Assembly (NCBI RefSeq): GCF_029910095.1
Contig: NZ_CP094526.1
Coordinates: 558,001-622,000, forward strand
DNA from: Bradyrhizobium sp. ISRA464
GTDB taxonomy: Bacteria; Pseudomonadota; Alphaproteobacteria; Rhizobiales; Xanthobacteraceae
Direction of reading: 5' to 3'
Length of the DNA: 64,000 nt
Below the pieces are notes generated by a model. The model had not been told where the DNA came from, searched no databases, and was given only the letters and a program-made list of their open reading frames with translations. Within the stretch, counting starts at the first letter, position 1, and every line of letters begins with the position of its first letter. Below are positions 25,253 to 33,783 of the stretch, piece by piece. Position numbers and translations under genes: made by a program.

Positions 25253-26122
25253 ATGAACAAACAAGGCGTCCTTTTCGGCGATCTTCCGCCCACCGACCGG
25301 CCACTTCGCTTTCGGTCGCCGGACCGTCCTATTTGGACGGAAAACAAAGCGAAGTTGATCGAGCGGTACCTCTACTACTTCGTGATGATCACCAAGCACG
25401 GCGCTTACATCGATGGCTTTGCAGGACCTCAGTACCCAGGCAAAGAGGATGCATGGGCCGCGAAACTCGTGATCGAATCCAAGCCGCCCTTTCTAAGAAA
25501 ATTCTGGTTGTGTGAGCAGGCCAAAGAAAAGCTGCCTGCGTTGTACGAGCTTGCAGCGTCCAACAAGATGAAAAATAGAACGATTAAAGTCCTGCCTGGC
25601 GATTTCAATGCGAACCTTGCTGGGATTCTTAGCAGTGGCGCAATCACAGACAAGATGGCGACGTTTTGCTTGCTTGATCAGCACACTTTCGAGTGCGAAT
25701 GGAGTTCGTTGCAGGCGCTGGCAACTCACAAGTCAGGCAATAAGATTGAACTGTTTTATTTTTTGGCCACTGGATGGCTTGATCGAGCCATGGCCGCAAC
25801 CACGCGCAACCAAGATATTCTTTCCAAGTGGTGGGGTGGTAGTGATTGGAAAAAACTACAAGGCATGAAATCGTTCGACCGCGCTTTGCTTTTCGCGAGC
25901 CGATTTAAAGGCGAGTTCAACTACAAACATGCGCATGCGTGGCCCATTTACGATAAAGAGGGCGGCGCGCGCCGCGTCATGTACCATATGATCCATGCAT
26001 CGGATCACGATGAAGCACCCAAGCTAATGAGTCGCGCTTACCGCAAGGCCAATGAGCCAAAAGAGGACTTGGCGGAGATACAGCGAGAACTCTTCGGCCT
26101 TGAGAGTTTTCAGAAGCGATGA
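25253..26122 (+). CDS. tcmP: Three-Cys-motif partner protein TcmP
   Basis: A 289-residue protein of the TcmP family. Signature parts are KLIERYLYYFVMITKHGAYIDGFAGPQ (the DGFAGP block), then FWLCEQAKEKLPALYELA, IKVLPGDFNANLAGIL, TFCLLDQHTFECEW and IELFYFLATGWLDRA. It ends with MSRAYRKANEPKEDLAEIQRELFG. TcmP is defined by its pairing with DUF5131 proteins, as here; it resembles a Rossmann-fold methyltransferase, but its activity is unproven. The third gene (26256) follows on the same strand, so an operon of three is likely. Confidence 0.88.
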   Translation: MNKQGVLFGDLPPTDRPLRFRSPDRPIWTENKAKLIERYLYYFVMITKHGAYIDGFAGPQYPGKEDAWAAKLVIESKPPFLRKFWLCEQAKEKLPALYELAASNKMKNRTIKVLPGDFNANLAGILSSGAITDKMATFCLLDQHTFECEWSSLQALATHKSGNKIELFYFLATGWLDRAMAATTRNQDILSKWWGGSDWKKLQGMKSFDRALLFASRFKGEFNYKHAHAWPIYDKEGGARRVMYHMIHASDHDEAPKLMSRAYRKANEPKEDLAEIQRELFGLESFQKR

Positions 26123-26255
26123 AACTGTGCCGACATAGAAAGCTTTCAGACAAAACAGCGGCTTGACTCTCATTGACACGATATCAAAAAACTCCAGCGC
26201 GCCCTTTCCAAGATGTGAGGCAATTTCGGCAGCGGTAAGAAAACCGATTTGTTAA

Positions 26256-26678
26256 ATGGCCCTAAGAGTCGAGCGATATGGTGGCGACGGAACGACCGTT
26301 CCTTACGGCGAACTATTCGACGACATTCGGAATAACTCTGGCTTTGTCGACACGCGCGGGCGTCCAGATGTCGCCGCGAATATCCCTGAGGGAGCTGCGT
26401 CCCCAGCCCTAAAAGGGCTGCTTGTGCGGATCGCATCAGAGGGGAAATATTTCTCACTTGGATGTGACCTTGGAGGCCATGAGGAACCTGAAAGCCACTC
26501 GACAAAACGGTTTGTTGCTGGCGGCTATGTTCAGTTGACGTGCTTCCAGTATCAATTCGCTACCACTTATCAGCATGATGCCTTCGCGAGCGCGATCGAG
26601 AAGAACATGCGCAAGCGCTCGCGCGGCAGAAATTGGCGAATGTGGCTGGAAGGCCGCTGGGTGAATTTTGAGCTCGAA
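26256..26678 (+). pseudogene. N-terminal part of the third gene of the TcmP locus, split by an IS21-family element
   Basis: The frame runs from the ATG at 26256 for 141 codons up to the edge of the IS21-family element, where it would continue into the element and stop after E-C. Without the element and one copy of the CTCGAA duplication, it reads straight on into the frame at 29442-29585 and gives a 188-residue protein. Visible segments are VPYGELFDDIRNNSGFVDTRGRPD, GKYFSLGCDLGGHEE and NMRKRSRGRNWRMWLEGRWVNFELE. I recognise no family. Its place after tcmP makes it a candidate third component of the system. Confidence 0.75.
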
Positions 26679-26860
26679 TGCTGATTCCGCTCGATGTCGC
26701 CCAGGATTCCGGAATGATCTCGCCCACCGTTCCGATTTGATGTCGCCCACCATTCCGAGATGATCTCGCCCACCATTCCGGGATGATGTCGCCCCGGGGT
26801 GACGAGGCCTCTTCTGGCTCCGCTACGGTCCTGCCTTTCGGCTTTGCGAAGGGGACCTGG

Positions 26861-28420
26861 ATGCCGACGGAGAGGTTTGCGATGCGCCATGTGCGCGATG
26901 TGATCAGATTGAAGTCGGCCGGGATGCCGACCCGCGAGATTGCGCGGCGGGTCGGAACGGCACCTTCGACGGTGCGGTTGACGATCCGCCGGTTCGAGGC
27001 GGCGGGGCTGACCTGGCCGTTGCCAGACGACGTCACCGACACGGTGCTGGAGGCCCGGCTGTTCGCCAGCGCCGGAGCCGGTCCGGGCACCCGGCGGGGC
27101 CATCGGCGGCAGCCCGAGCCGGACTGGGCGGCGGTGCATCGCGAGCTCAAGCGCAAGCACGTGACGCTGTCGGTCCTGTGGGAGGAGTACATCGCGGGCG
27201 AACCCGGCGGGTATCGCTATTCGCGGTTCTGCGAGCTGTACCGGGCCTGGGAAGGCCGGCTGTCGGTGACGATGCGCCAGTCGCATGCAGCCGGCGACAA
27301 GCTGTTCGTCGACTATGCCGGCGACGGCGTGCCGGTGGTGATCGACCGGTTCACCGGCGAGCGGCGCGCCGCGCAGATCTTCGTCGCGGTGCTCGGCGCA
27401 TCGAGCTTCACCTACGCGCAGGCGACCTGGACGCAGGGGCTCACCGACTGGATCAGCGGCCACGTCGGCGCCTTCGAGGCGATCGGCGGCGTGCCGGCGC
27501 TCTTGGTGCCGGACAACACCAAGGTCGCGGTGATCAAAGCCTGCCTCTACGATCCGCAGATCAACCGCAGCTACGCCGACATGGCGGCGCATTACGGCAC
27601 CGCCATTCTGCCGGCCAGGCCACGGCGGCCACGCGACAAGGCGAAGGTCGAGCAGGCGGTCCTCATGGTCGAGCGCTGGCTGCTTGGACGGCTGCGCCAC
27701 CGGACCTTCCACAGCCTCGCCGAGGTCAACGCGGCGATCGCCGAGTTAATGACCCGGCTCAACGAGGAGCGACCGATCCGGCGGCTCGGCGTGACCCGCC
27801 GCAAGCTATTGGAGGAGATCGACCGGCCGGCACTCAAGGCCTTGCCGGAAAGCCCTTACGTGTTTGCCGAGTGGCGGATCTGCCGGGTCAGCATCGACTA
27901 TCACGTCGAGGTCGAGGCGCATTACTACAGCGTCCCGCATCGCTTCGTCCGCGCCGAAGTTGAGGTACGCGTCACCGCCCGCACCGTCGAGATTTTCCAC
28001 AAGGGTGAGCGGATCGCCGCGCATCAGCGCATGAGCGGCAACCACAAGCACACGACCGTGCCGGAGCACATGGCCTCCAGTCATCGGCGCTACGCCGGCT
28101 GGACCATCGAGCGCATCCGCAAGGAGGCCGCCATCATCGGACCGGCCACCGCGGCGCTGTGCGATCTGATCCTCGATGAGCGTTCGCATCCGGAACAGGG
28201 CTTCCGCGCTTGCCTCGGCATCATCCGGCTCGCCCGATCCTACGGGCAACAGCGGCTCGATGCCGCCGCCATGCGGGCGATCGATATCGGCGCGCGCACT
28301 TACGGTTCGGTCAAATCGATCCTCGCCAACAACCTTGATCGGCGTCCTTCACCCAAGCGCTCCGCGGACGACGCGCCGATCCTTCATCCCAACATCCGCG
28401 GGCCGCGCTACTACAACTAG
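26861..28420 (+). CDS. istA: IS21-family transposase IstA
   Basis: A 519-residue transposase starting MPTERFAMRHVRDVIRLK. An N-terminal helix-turn-helix (AGMPTREIARRVGTAPSTVRLTIRRFEAAG) binds the ends. The DDE core is seen in KLFVDYAGDGVPVV, ALLVPDNTKVAVI and KAKVEQAVLMVERWLL, and the C-terminal part has the VEAHYYSVPHRF motif common to IstA. The frame is intact. An in-frame ATG at 26783 upstream is possible but unlikely. istB follows after 12 bases. Confidence 0.93.
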   Translation: MPTERFAMRHVRDVIRLKSAGMPTREIARRVGTAPSTVRLTIRRFEAAGLTWPLPDDVTDTVLEARLFASAGAGPGTRRGHRRQPEPDWAAVHRELKRKHVTLSVLWEEYIAGEPGGYRYSRFCELYRAWEGRLSVTMRQSHAAGDKLFVDYAGDGVPVVIDRFTGERRAAQIFVAVLGASSFTYAQATWTQGLTDWISGHVGAFEAIGGVPALLVPDNTKVAVIKACLYDPQINRSYADMAAHYGTAILPARPRRPRDKAKVEQAVLMVERWLLGRLRHRTFHSLAEVNAAIAELMTRLNEERPIRRLGVTRRKLLEEIDRPALKALPESPYVFAEWRICRVSIDYHVEVEAHYYSVPHRFVRAEVEVRVTARTVEIFHKGERIAAHQRMSGNHKHTTVPEHMASSHRRYAGWTIERIRKEAAIIGPATAALCDLILDERSHPEQGFRACLGIIRLARSYGQQRLDAAAMRAIDIGARTYGSVKSILANNLDRRPSPKRSADDAPILHPNIRGPRYYN

Positions 28421-28432
28421 GGAGATCACGCC

Positions 28433-29176
28433 TTGCTCACCCATCCGACCCTCGATCAGCTTCACGCGCTCGGCCTTCATGGCATGGCCAAGGCTTTCGC
28501 CGACATCGAAGCCGGCGGCGAGGCCGCCAGCCTCGGCCACGCCGAATGGCTTGCGCTGCTGCTCGAACGTGAAGCGTCGCTGCGGCGCGACAAGCGACTG
28601 TCGAAGCGGCTGCAATACGCCAAGCTGCGCCAGCAGGCCTGCGTCGAGGACATCGACTATCGCACCCCGCGCGGCCTCGACCGCAGCCTCTTGACGATGC
28701 TGGTCGAAGGCCAATGGATCGACGACCACACCAATCTTTTGATCTGTGGCCCGTCCGGCGTCGGCAAGAGCTGGCTCGCTTCGGCGCTCGGCAACAAAGC
28801 CTGCCGCGACAATCGCTCCGTGCTCTATCAGCGCGTCCCGCGACTGTTCAGTGATCTCGCCTTGGCGCGCGGCGACGGCCGCCACCCGCGTCTGCTGCGC
28901 GCACTGGGCCGTGTCGATCTGCTCATCCTCGACGACTGGGGCCTCGAGCCGCTCGACGCCGCGGCCCGGCACGACCTCCTGGAGATCCTCGAGGACCGCT
29001 ACGGCCACCGCTCCACCATCGTCACCAGCCAGCTCCCCGTCGATCAATGGCACGCGCTGATCGGCGACCCCACCTACGCCGATGCCGTCCTCGACCGCCT
29101 GGTCCACAATGCTCACCGGATCGATCTCAACGGCGAGAGCCTGCGGCGAACCCGCAAGCCCGGCCGAACGGCCTGA
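28433..29176 (+). CDS. istB: IS21-family transposition helper ATPase IstB
   Basis: A 247-residue AAA+ ATPase starting from a TTG with GGAGATCACGCC before it. The N-terminal helical part (THPTLDQLHALGLHGMAKAF) precedes Walker A in LLICGPSGVGKSWLASALG and Walker B in VDLLILDDWGLEPL, and the sensor region has STIVTSQLPVDQWH. IstB assembles on target DNA and loads IstA. The frame is complete, so the element may still transpose. Confidence 0.93.
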   Translation: MLTHPTLDQLHALGLHGMAKAFADIEAGGEAASLGHAEWLALLLEREASLRRDKRLSKRLQYAKLRQQACVEDIDYRTPRGLDRSLLTMLVEGQWIDDHTNLLICGPSGVGKSWLASALGNKACRDNRSVLYQRVPRLFSDLALARGDGRHPRLLRALGRVDLLILDDWGLEPLDAAARHDLLEILEDRYGHRSTIVTSQLPVDQWHALIGDPTYADAVLDRLVHNAHRIDLNGESLRRTRKPGRTA

Positions 29177-29441
29177 GCCAGTGGCGCTGTGGACATGCCG
29201 CTGCGCGTGGACAACGCGAAGGGCGTTGCCCACATGCCCACAGCAGGAGCAGCAAAAAAACAAGTCCTTCGAGCCGCGATTCAAGATTGACCACGCGGCT
29301 TCGCCGATGCCAGAAACCAAACAGCCAGAACGCCTCGCGCCCGGGCGATATCAAATCGGAATGGTGGGCGAGATCATCTCGGAATCCTGGGCGAGATCAA
29401 ATCGGTACACCCGGGCGAGATCATCGGAATCCGCACTCGAA

Positions 29442-29585
29442 CCCAAAATCAAGGCTCCGACCACTTGGGTTTGGTTTTTTACACTGGAAAGATCGGATCA
29501 CCGCGCACGAGAGGAGCGGGAGACTATGATTAACGAACTTTCGGATGCCCTTCATGACGGCGAAGTAATTGGGGTCTTTCGGTAA
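29442..29585 (+). pseudogene. C-terminal part of the IS21-split third gene of the TcmP locus
   Basis: Following CTCGAA, 47 codons read PKIKAPTTWVWFFTLERSDHRAREERETMINELSDALHDGEVIGVFR, then TAA. They continue the reading frame of 26256-26678 exactly when the element and one CTCGAA copy are removed. The exact frame match across the 6-bp duplication is strong evidence that this is the lost 3' end. Confidence 0.75.
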
Positions 29586-29639
29586 GCTGCGCCGCACCGG
29601 CTGAAGAAGACAACGTTGTCCACTCCATCGCCTCTTTAG

Positions 29640-30569
29640 CTAGACTTGGGCGGCGGCTCCTTGGGCAGTTCGCATTAGCATACGGCTGTCCGAGATTGTC
29701 TCGTCGTATCGCTCCACGAACTTCACAAACTTCGAACGGTCCTGGTTATAGCTCTCGATCCATCGGCTAAGCGCTCCCTGGAAGGCTCTCACGAGCTCCA
29801 TGAACCCGAAGAAGTAGGTGCCATCGGCATCTGTTTCCGGCTTACCGCCAACACGGATCGAGATCCTCCGCACCTTCTTCTCATTGACCTTTCGCGAGCT
29901 CAAATTTGTCATGTGGAGAAGACTGTTGCGGAGCTCCCAAAGCTCCTCCGGTGTGACCCCGACAATTGATAGGTCGGCGTAGGTGGACAGCCATCGCACG
30001 AAAGGTTGGAAGTCGCGCGCGTCGCCAAACTCGATATAGGCGACGCTATCAATGCATGAGACCAGCAGCTTGGCAGCAGAGACGTGAAGGCCCGCGTTAA
30101 AGGTGAGCTTGATCGCCAGAAAAAAGTCGTCGTGGATCAGCTGGGGAAGGTCGATGCCCTCCTCTCTCGTGTACTTGATCAGCCAGTCGTCCATCGTCGC
30201 ATCGCCGATCGTCTGGGGCGTGAGGTAAAAGTGGGTGTCATGGTGATGCACAGTCGCATTGACCATGACGCGCCCGTTACAAACCAGACTGGTCACGAAC
30301 AGGGGCGCTTTGCCAGCGCCTTCCTTCTGGAATATTTGGTCGTAGAGCTCGTGGCCCCGGCCTAATCGGCAATGCGAGTAGTATTCGGAGCGCGTGAAAG
30401 TACGCGGCAGATCGATTCGCGTAGCGACCTTCAAATCGTCGTCAATGCAGTTCTGAAGGAAGCGTACTCCCGCTTCATCGTCGCCGGCGAACTCGTGAGC
30501 CACATAGAGCGCGTGGCCGCATCGCTCGTCTTTGAATGGCAGGAAAATGTTGAAGATGGTTTCGCTCAT
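29640..30569 (-). CDS. HEPN-like protein of unknown function (first of three)
   Basis: A 309-residue protein starting at the ATG at 30569 (MSETIFNIFLPFKDE) after a GGGGGG-rich site. An in-frame stretch back to 30761 has no support. The C-terminal half is helical and contains R214-N-S-L-L-H219 in ELWELRNSLLHMTNLS, the R-N-x3-H motif of HEPN ribonucleases. It follows a helical stretch (LHVSAAKLLVSCIDSVAYIEFG) that resembles the first HEPN helix. No N-terminal domain is recognised. It is divergent from the two other HEPN-like genes, with about 266 bases between, so they may share a control region. HEPN proteins often act as toxins or RNases in anti-phage and toxin-antitoxin systems; that role is inferred. 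Confidence 0.65.
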   Translation of the reverse strand: MSETIFNIFLPFKDERCGHALYVAHEFAGDDEAGVRFLQNCIDDDLKVATRIDLPRTFTRSEYYSHCRLGRGHELYDQIFQKEGAGKAPLFVTSLVCNGRVMVNATVHHHDTHFYLTPQTIGDATMDDWLIKYTREEGIDLPQLIHDDFFLAIKLTFNAGLHVSAAKLLVSCIDSVAYIEFGDARDFQPFVRWLSTYADLSIVGVTPEELWELRNSLLHMTNLSSRKVNEKKVRRISIRVGGKPETDADGTYFFGFMELVRAFQGALSRWIESYNQDRSKFVKFVERYDETISDSRMLMRTAQGAAAQV

Positions 30570-30835
30570 AACCCCCCGGAGCGGGTCTAACTCGCAATGG
30601 GTCCCAAATCCAGCGATGCTGCTGCCCCGCAGCGTCGAAAGGCTCGAACAGATGTGCGTGAAGGATATCGCCGGCATGTCGCCTTCAAGCACGTTAGGGC
30701 CTCGCCAACAAAAAAGCCGAGACTCAGTCCGGACTGCCGAAAATACCAACGATCCCACCACGTTTCCATATTCGCACGATTGTTATTCACTCCAGAAAGG
30801 TGATATTCGCAAGGTTTTCAACTCACGGTCATACG

Positions 30836-32017
30836 ATGTCCCAGCCCGACGAATGGATTCAGATGTTCACCTTGCCGAACATCCTGATCGAGGAGCCCGT
30901 TGAGATCGATGGCGTCGCGATGGTCCCCGCACACGATCCTCGCGCGCTGGAGCTGGCGAAGCGCCATAAGCAGTTCGAGATGTACCTCAACCGCTTCACC
31001 TCAGAATTCGGTCAGCAGGTCAGCCCGAGCATCATTCTGGTGAAGACAGAAAAGTTCGAGCAATACCGATCAGCAGAAGCTCTTGCAGGATTTCGAGACG
31101 CGGTGGCGATGTCCACAATTCCCTACGCTTGGGCGCACGTCCTCAGGTTCGAGAACAATCACAATATCAAATACGCCAATTGGTTTTCGTTTTACCCGTG
31201 GTTGGTCGATTCCAAGTACGGAGGACTTGTCATGCAGAGTATGGTTCAGACCGGCTGGCATGAAGTCCGGGCGATAAAGGGCCAGACGAGCCCCGGTATC
31301 CCCCATATGGCCCTCCCGGCCAACATGGTCGACAAAGCACTTCTCCCGGCACTCCTAGAGCGATGGGTGGCACGGTTCGGTTCAGCCAATCCGTCCAAGA
31401 AGGACACTTCCTTATTCCGCTCGCTCAACATGGCGCTATCAGCGGCGATGTTGCCCGGCAACGTCGAGGTGACGATTTACGACCTTGGGCGGTCGATCGC
31501 ACTGTGGGTCAGTGCCTTCGAGATTCTGACTCCTAACGGGACCTGTGAGGAGGTCTACAAGCTGTTAGAAAGTACGAAGTGGAATCTGTCCGATAATGCC
31601 GATGCGATCTATGAACCTCACAAATACAAGCCCGGCCAACCCAAGCGACCGCTACCTGTCTGGCTCTACGGCGCGATGAACCACGCGCGGAATGACTTTC
31701 TACATGGCAATCCCATTGACCCTATGCGGTTGATCGTTGCGCCGGGCAAACGACCGCTCCACCTCTACAGCGCCCTTCTCTACCGCATGGCGCTGACCGC
31801 ATTCCTTGACCTCAAGCCTCCTCCGCAGGTCAAAAAGGACGGAGAATCCGACTACGACACTCACTGGCGGCATATGCACGAGTTCGGCTGGTACCAGAGC
31901 AACATCGAAGCCGCGATAGCCACGGTCATTTTCACCCAGGATGAATACCGGGCTATGAGACAGGGGAAAGTCGGCCAGGCAATGATGCGCAGCCGGCACA
32001 AACCAGTGAGCCAGTGA
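30836..32017 (+). CDS. HEPN-like protein of unknown function (second of three)
   Basis: A 393-residue protein from the ATG at 30836 (MSQPDEWIQMFTLP). It has mixed alpha/beta character in the first half and a helical second half with R285-N-D-F-L-H290 in GAMNHARNDFLHGNPIDP, again an R-N-x3-H HEPN motif, after LGRSIALWVSAFEIL. It is about twice the size of a minimal HEPN protein, so a further domain is present but not recognised. Its stop overlaps the next start as TGATG, so the two proteins are made together. Confidence 0.65.
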   Translation: MSQPDEWIQMFTLPNILIEEPVEIDGVAMVPAHDPRALELAKRHKQFEMYLNRFTSEFGQQVSPSIILVKTEKFEQYRSAEALAGFRDAVAMSTIPYAWAHVLRFENNHNIKYANWFSFYPWLVDSKYGGLVMQSMVQTGWHEVRAIKGQTSPGIPHMALPANMVDKALLPALLERWVARFGSANPSKKDTSLFRSLNMALSAAMLPGNVEVTIYDLGRSIALWVSAFEILTPNGTCEEVYKLLESTKWNLSDNADAIYEPHKYKPGQPKRPLPVWLYGAMNHARNDFLHGNPIDPMRLIVAPGKRPLHLYSALLYRMALTAFLDLKPPPQVKKDGESDYDTHWRHMHEFGWYQSNIEAAIATVIFTQDEYRAMRQGKVGQAMMRSRHKPVSQ

Positions 32018-32586
32018 TGTTCCCGATCCACTCTCGTTTCCCGAAGGAAATGGCGGTCATCGGCCGGTTGCTGGTCGATTACGGCGACCTTGAGCTAGAT
32101 CTCATGAATTGCGTGCAGGTCATGCGGGGTTATGACCTCAATAGCACCCTAAAGACGATGTTCAGGGTCAGAGGTGAGACAAGCAGGATCGATATCGCCG
32201 ATGGGCTTGGACGTGTGCCCTACACCGCAGTCAATATGGCTTCTGAGTTCGATGCCGTTATCGCAGCGATGCGGCAGTGCTTGAAAATCAGAAATCGGTA
32301 CGCCCACGCCTTCTGGCATGACCCCAACCAAGGCAGAGCGCTTTGCTACGTTTCGCTTGAGGAACTGGCCAAGGAGGTCGACGAGGTTCGCGACCTCACC
32401 TCACTGACCTTCTTCTATATCGACGAGGCGCTGTTGCTCAAACAGGAGCAGTTTTTTGAGTACACCCGCGCGCTCATCAACCACGTGAACCATCAGGGGC
32501 AGTTCAAGAGCGGGAAATCCTTGCAACAGCCTTTCCCATTACCCAAGGCCGTACCCAACCCTCCAGCCTATACCCGAAAAGCTTAG
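32017..32586 (+). CDS. Small HEPN-like protein (third of three)
   Basis: A 189-residue protein starting at the ATG that overlaps the previous stop. It is mostly helical, with LLVDYGDLELDLMNCVQ as the first helix and R92-N-R-Y-A-H97 in LKIRNRYAHAFW, a strong R-N-x3-H motif. A hydrophobic/acidic helix follows (EELAKEVDEVRDLTSLTFFYIDEALLLKQ) and a Pro-rich tail. Its size fits a minimal HEPN domain. Co-translation with the larger HEPN gene suggests a complex or a toxin/partner pair. Confidence 0.65.
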   Translation: MFPIHSRFPKEMAVIGRLLVDYGDLELDLMNCVQVMRGYDLNSTLKTMFRVRGETSRIDIADGLGRVPYTAVNMASEFDAVIAAMRQCLKIRNRYAHAFWHDPNQGRALCYVSLEELAKEVDEVRDLTSLTFFYIDEALLLKQEQFFEYTRALINHVNHQGQFKSGKSLQQPFPLPKAVPNPPAYTRKA

Positions 32587-32681
32587 CTAAAAAGTCCCGC
32601 CAGGTAGCGTACGGGCTCAAACGCCAAGAGGTCGAAAACGCGCCGAACATCGAAGTGATTGTCTAACCAAGCCTGCTAAGC

Positions 32682-33302
32682 CCCCGCCTATGGCGGGGCG
32701 AAAACCGGCAGTTCTACAGCTGCGGGAATGAAGTCATGGAGTCTCCTTGGGGAACCGCCAAGAACCCTCAAGGAGACCATGATGGAAGCAGAGTACAATC
32801 ATCTTAATCACGCGACTTGGGAGTGCAAGTACCACGTCGTGTTTACGCCGAAGTACCGCAAGAAGCTGCTGTTCGGGAAGATCAAGCGACATCTGGGCCA
32901 GGTATTTCACGATCTGGCACGACGGAAGGAGTGCCGGATCGAGGAAGGTCACCTGATGCCGGATCATGTCCACATGCTGATATCGATACCTCCGAAATAT
33001 TCGGTGGCGCAGATCATCGGGTATATGAAGGGGAAGAGTTCGATCTGGATCGCGCAGAACGTCGAACGGAAGATGCGAAATTTCCTGGGCCACAAATTCT
33101 GGGCACGCGGATATTTTGTCACGACCGTCGGCCGCGATGAGGAAATGATCCGGGCCTACATCAAGAATCAGGAAATGGCCGACCAGCAACTGGATCAGTT
33201 TGAGCTAAAGATTTCAGCTGCCCCAAAATCCAAGCAATCGTCCTAACATCCCTTAAAACCGCCTTTGGCGGTTCCCAATCAAACCTCCAGCTTTGCTGGA
33301 GG
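32682..33302 (+). mobile_element. IS200-like element (boundaries approximate)
   Basis: A single tnpA gene is flanked by imperfect hairpins: CCCCGCC-TAT-GGCGGGG at 32682-32698 and CCTCCAG-CTTTG-CTGGAGG at about 33284-33302, as in IS200/IS605 elements, which lack inverted repeats and target duplications. No tnpB is present. The outer ends are uncertain by a few tens of bases. Confidence 0.75.
32782..33246 (+). CDS. tnpA: IS200-family HUH transposase TnpA
   Basis: A 154-residue Y1 HUH transposase from MEAEYNHLNHATWECKYHVVFTPKYRKKLLFG. The HUH motif is in MPDHVHMLISIPPKYSVAQIIGYMKGKSS, and the catalytic Tyr is likely in the AYIKNQE helix (IRAYIKNQEMADQQ). The length matches intact IS200 TnpA. 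Two ATGs are adjacent (32779 and 32782); a GGAG lies upstream. Confidence 0.93.
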   Translation: MEAEYNHLNHATWECKYHVVFTPKYRKKLLFGKIKRHLGQVFHDLARRKECRIEEGHLMPDHVHMLISIPPKYSVAQIIGYMKGKSSIWIAQNVERKMRNFLGHKFWARGYFVTTVGRDEEMIRAYIKNQEMADQQLDQFELKISAAPKSKQSS

Positions 33303-33783
33303 TTATTGGCTGGCTTTGGCGGCTAGCTGCCTCAACTTGGCGACACCATTGGCGATAGTCTCGGCTTCCGGGGCTCTGAGAGAATTCGCTGCGTGAAGTG
33401 TAGCGGGACTTGTGGAGCTGACGGTGACTGACGGCCAGCGCCGCGACCCTTACGTTCGCGAATAGTGGGGATGCCGGCACGGCTCTTCGCAGAAAGCCAG
33501 ACGCGAACTAATCAATCCAGGGGCGTTACGCCGAAGGTAAATCGCGACGCATCATCTTCAAGTCGACGGACGTTTACATCGAGCGCTGAGTGGCAACTGC
33601 GACGGTTTGCAATCATCGAGGCTTGACTAAGAAATTTGGCGCGCCATTCAGAATAAAACTGCGAACTCATATGTAATTGAAATTGCTATATAATTTTTTT
33701 GATCGATTCCATTGGGGCGCCACCTCAAGTGCCATGTTCCCCAATTCGGCGAATAGGCGGCGCAAAACGCGCCACCGGCTCTC
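33303..33783. other. Gap without a recognised gene
   Basis: The stretch is visibly AT-richer near 33600-33720. A 75-codon minus-strand frame (33253-33480) has no support. The AT-rich part could hold the downstream region of the gene ending at 33784. Confidence 0.35.

Larger units (their letters stand above)
26679..29435 (+). mobile_element. IS21-family insertion sequence
   Basis: A 2757-bp element with istA and istB. The ends are TGC-x-GATTCCG inverted repeats (left TGCTGATTCCG, right reading TGCGGATTCCG on the other strand), followed at each end by several copies of a roughly 20-base motif containing GATCTCGCCCACCATTCCG, as in IS21-type ends. CTCGAA flanks both sides (26673-26678 and 29436-29441) as a 6-bp target duplication. 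It has disrupted the third gene of the TcmP locus. Confidence 0.9.

Noticed and set aside
26691..26783. Tandem GATCTCGCCCACCATTCCG-like repeats considered as a CRISPR array
   Set aside because: They are the repeated binding sites at the end of the IS21-family element, without unique spacers, and the same motifs recur at 29340-29430.
26570..27712. Minus-strand frames at the IS21-family left end
   Set aside because: Antisense to istA and its terminal repeats.
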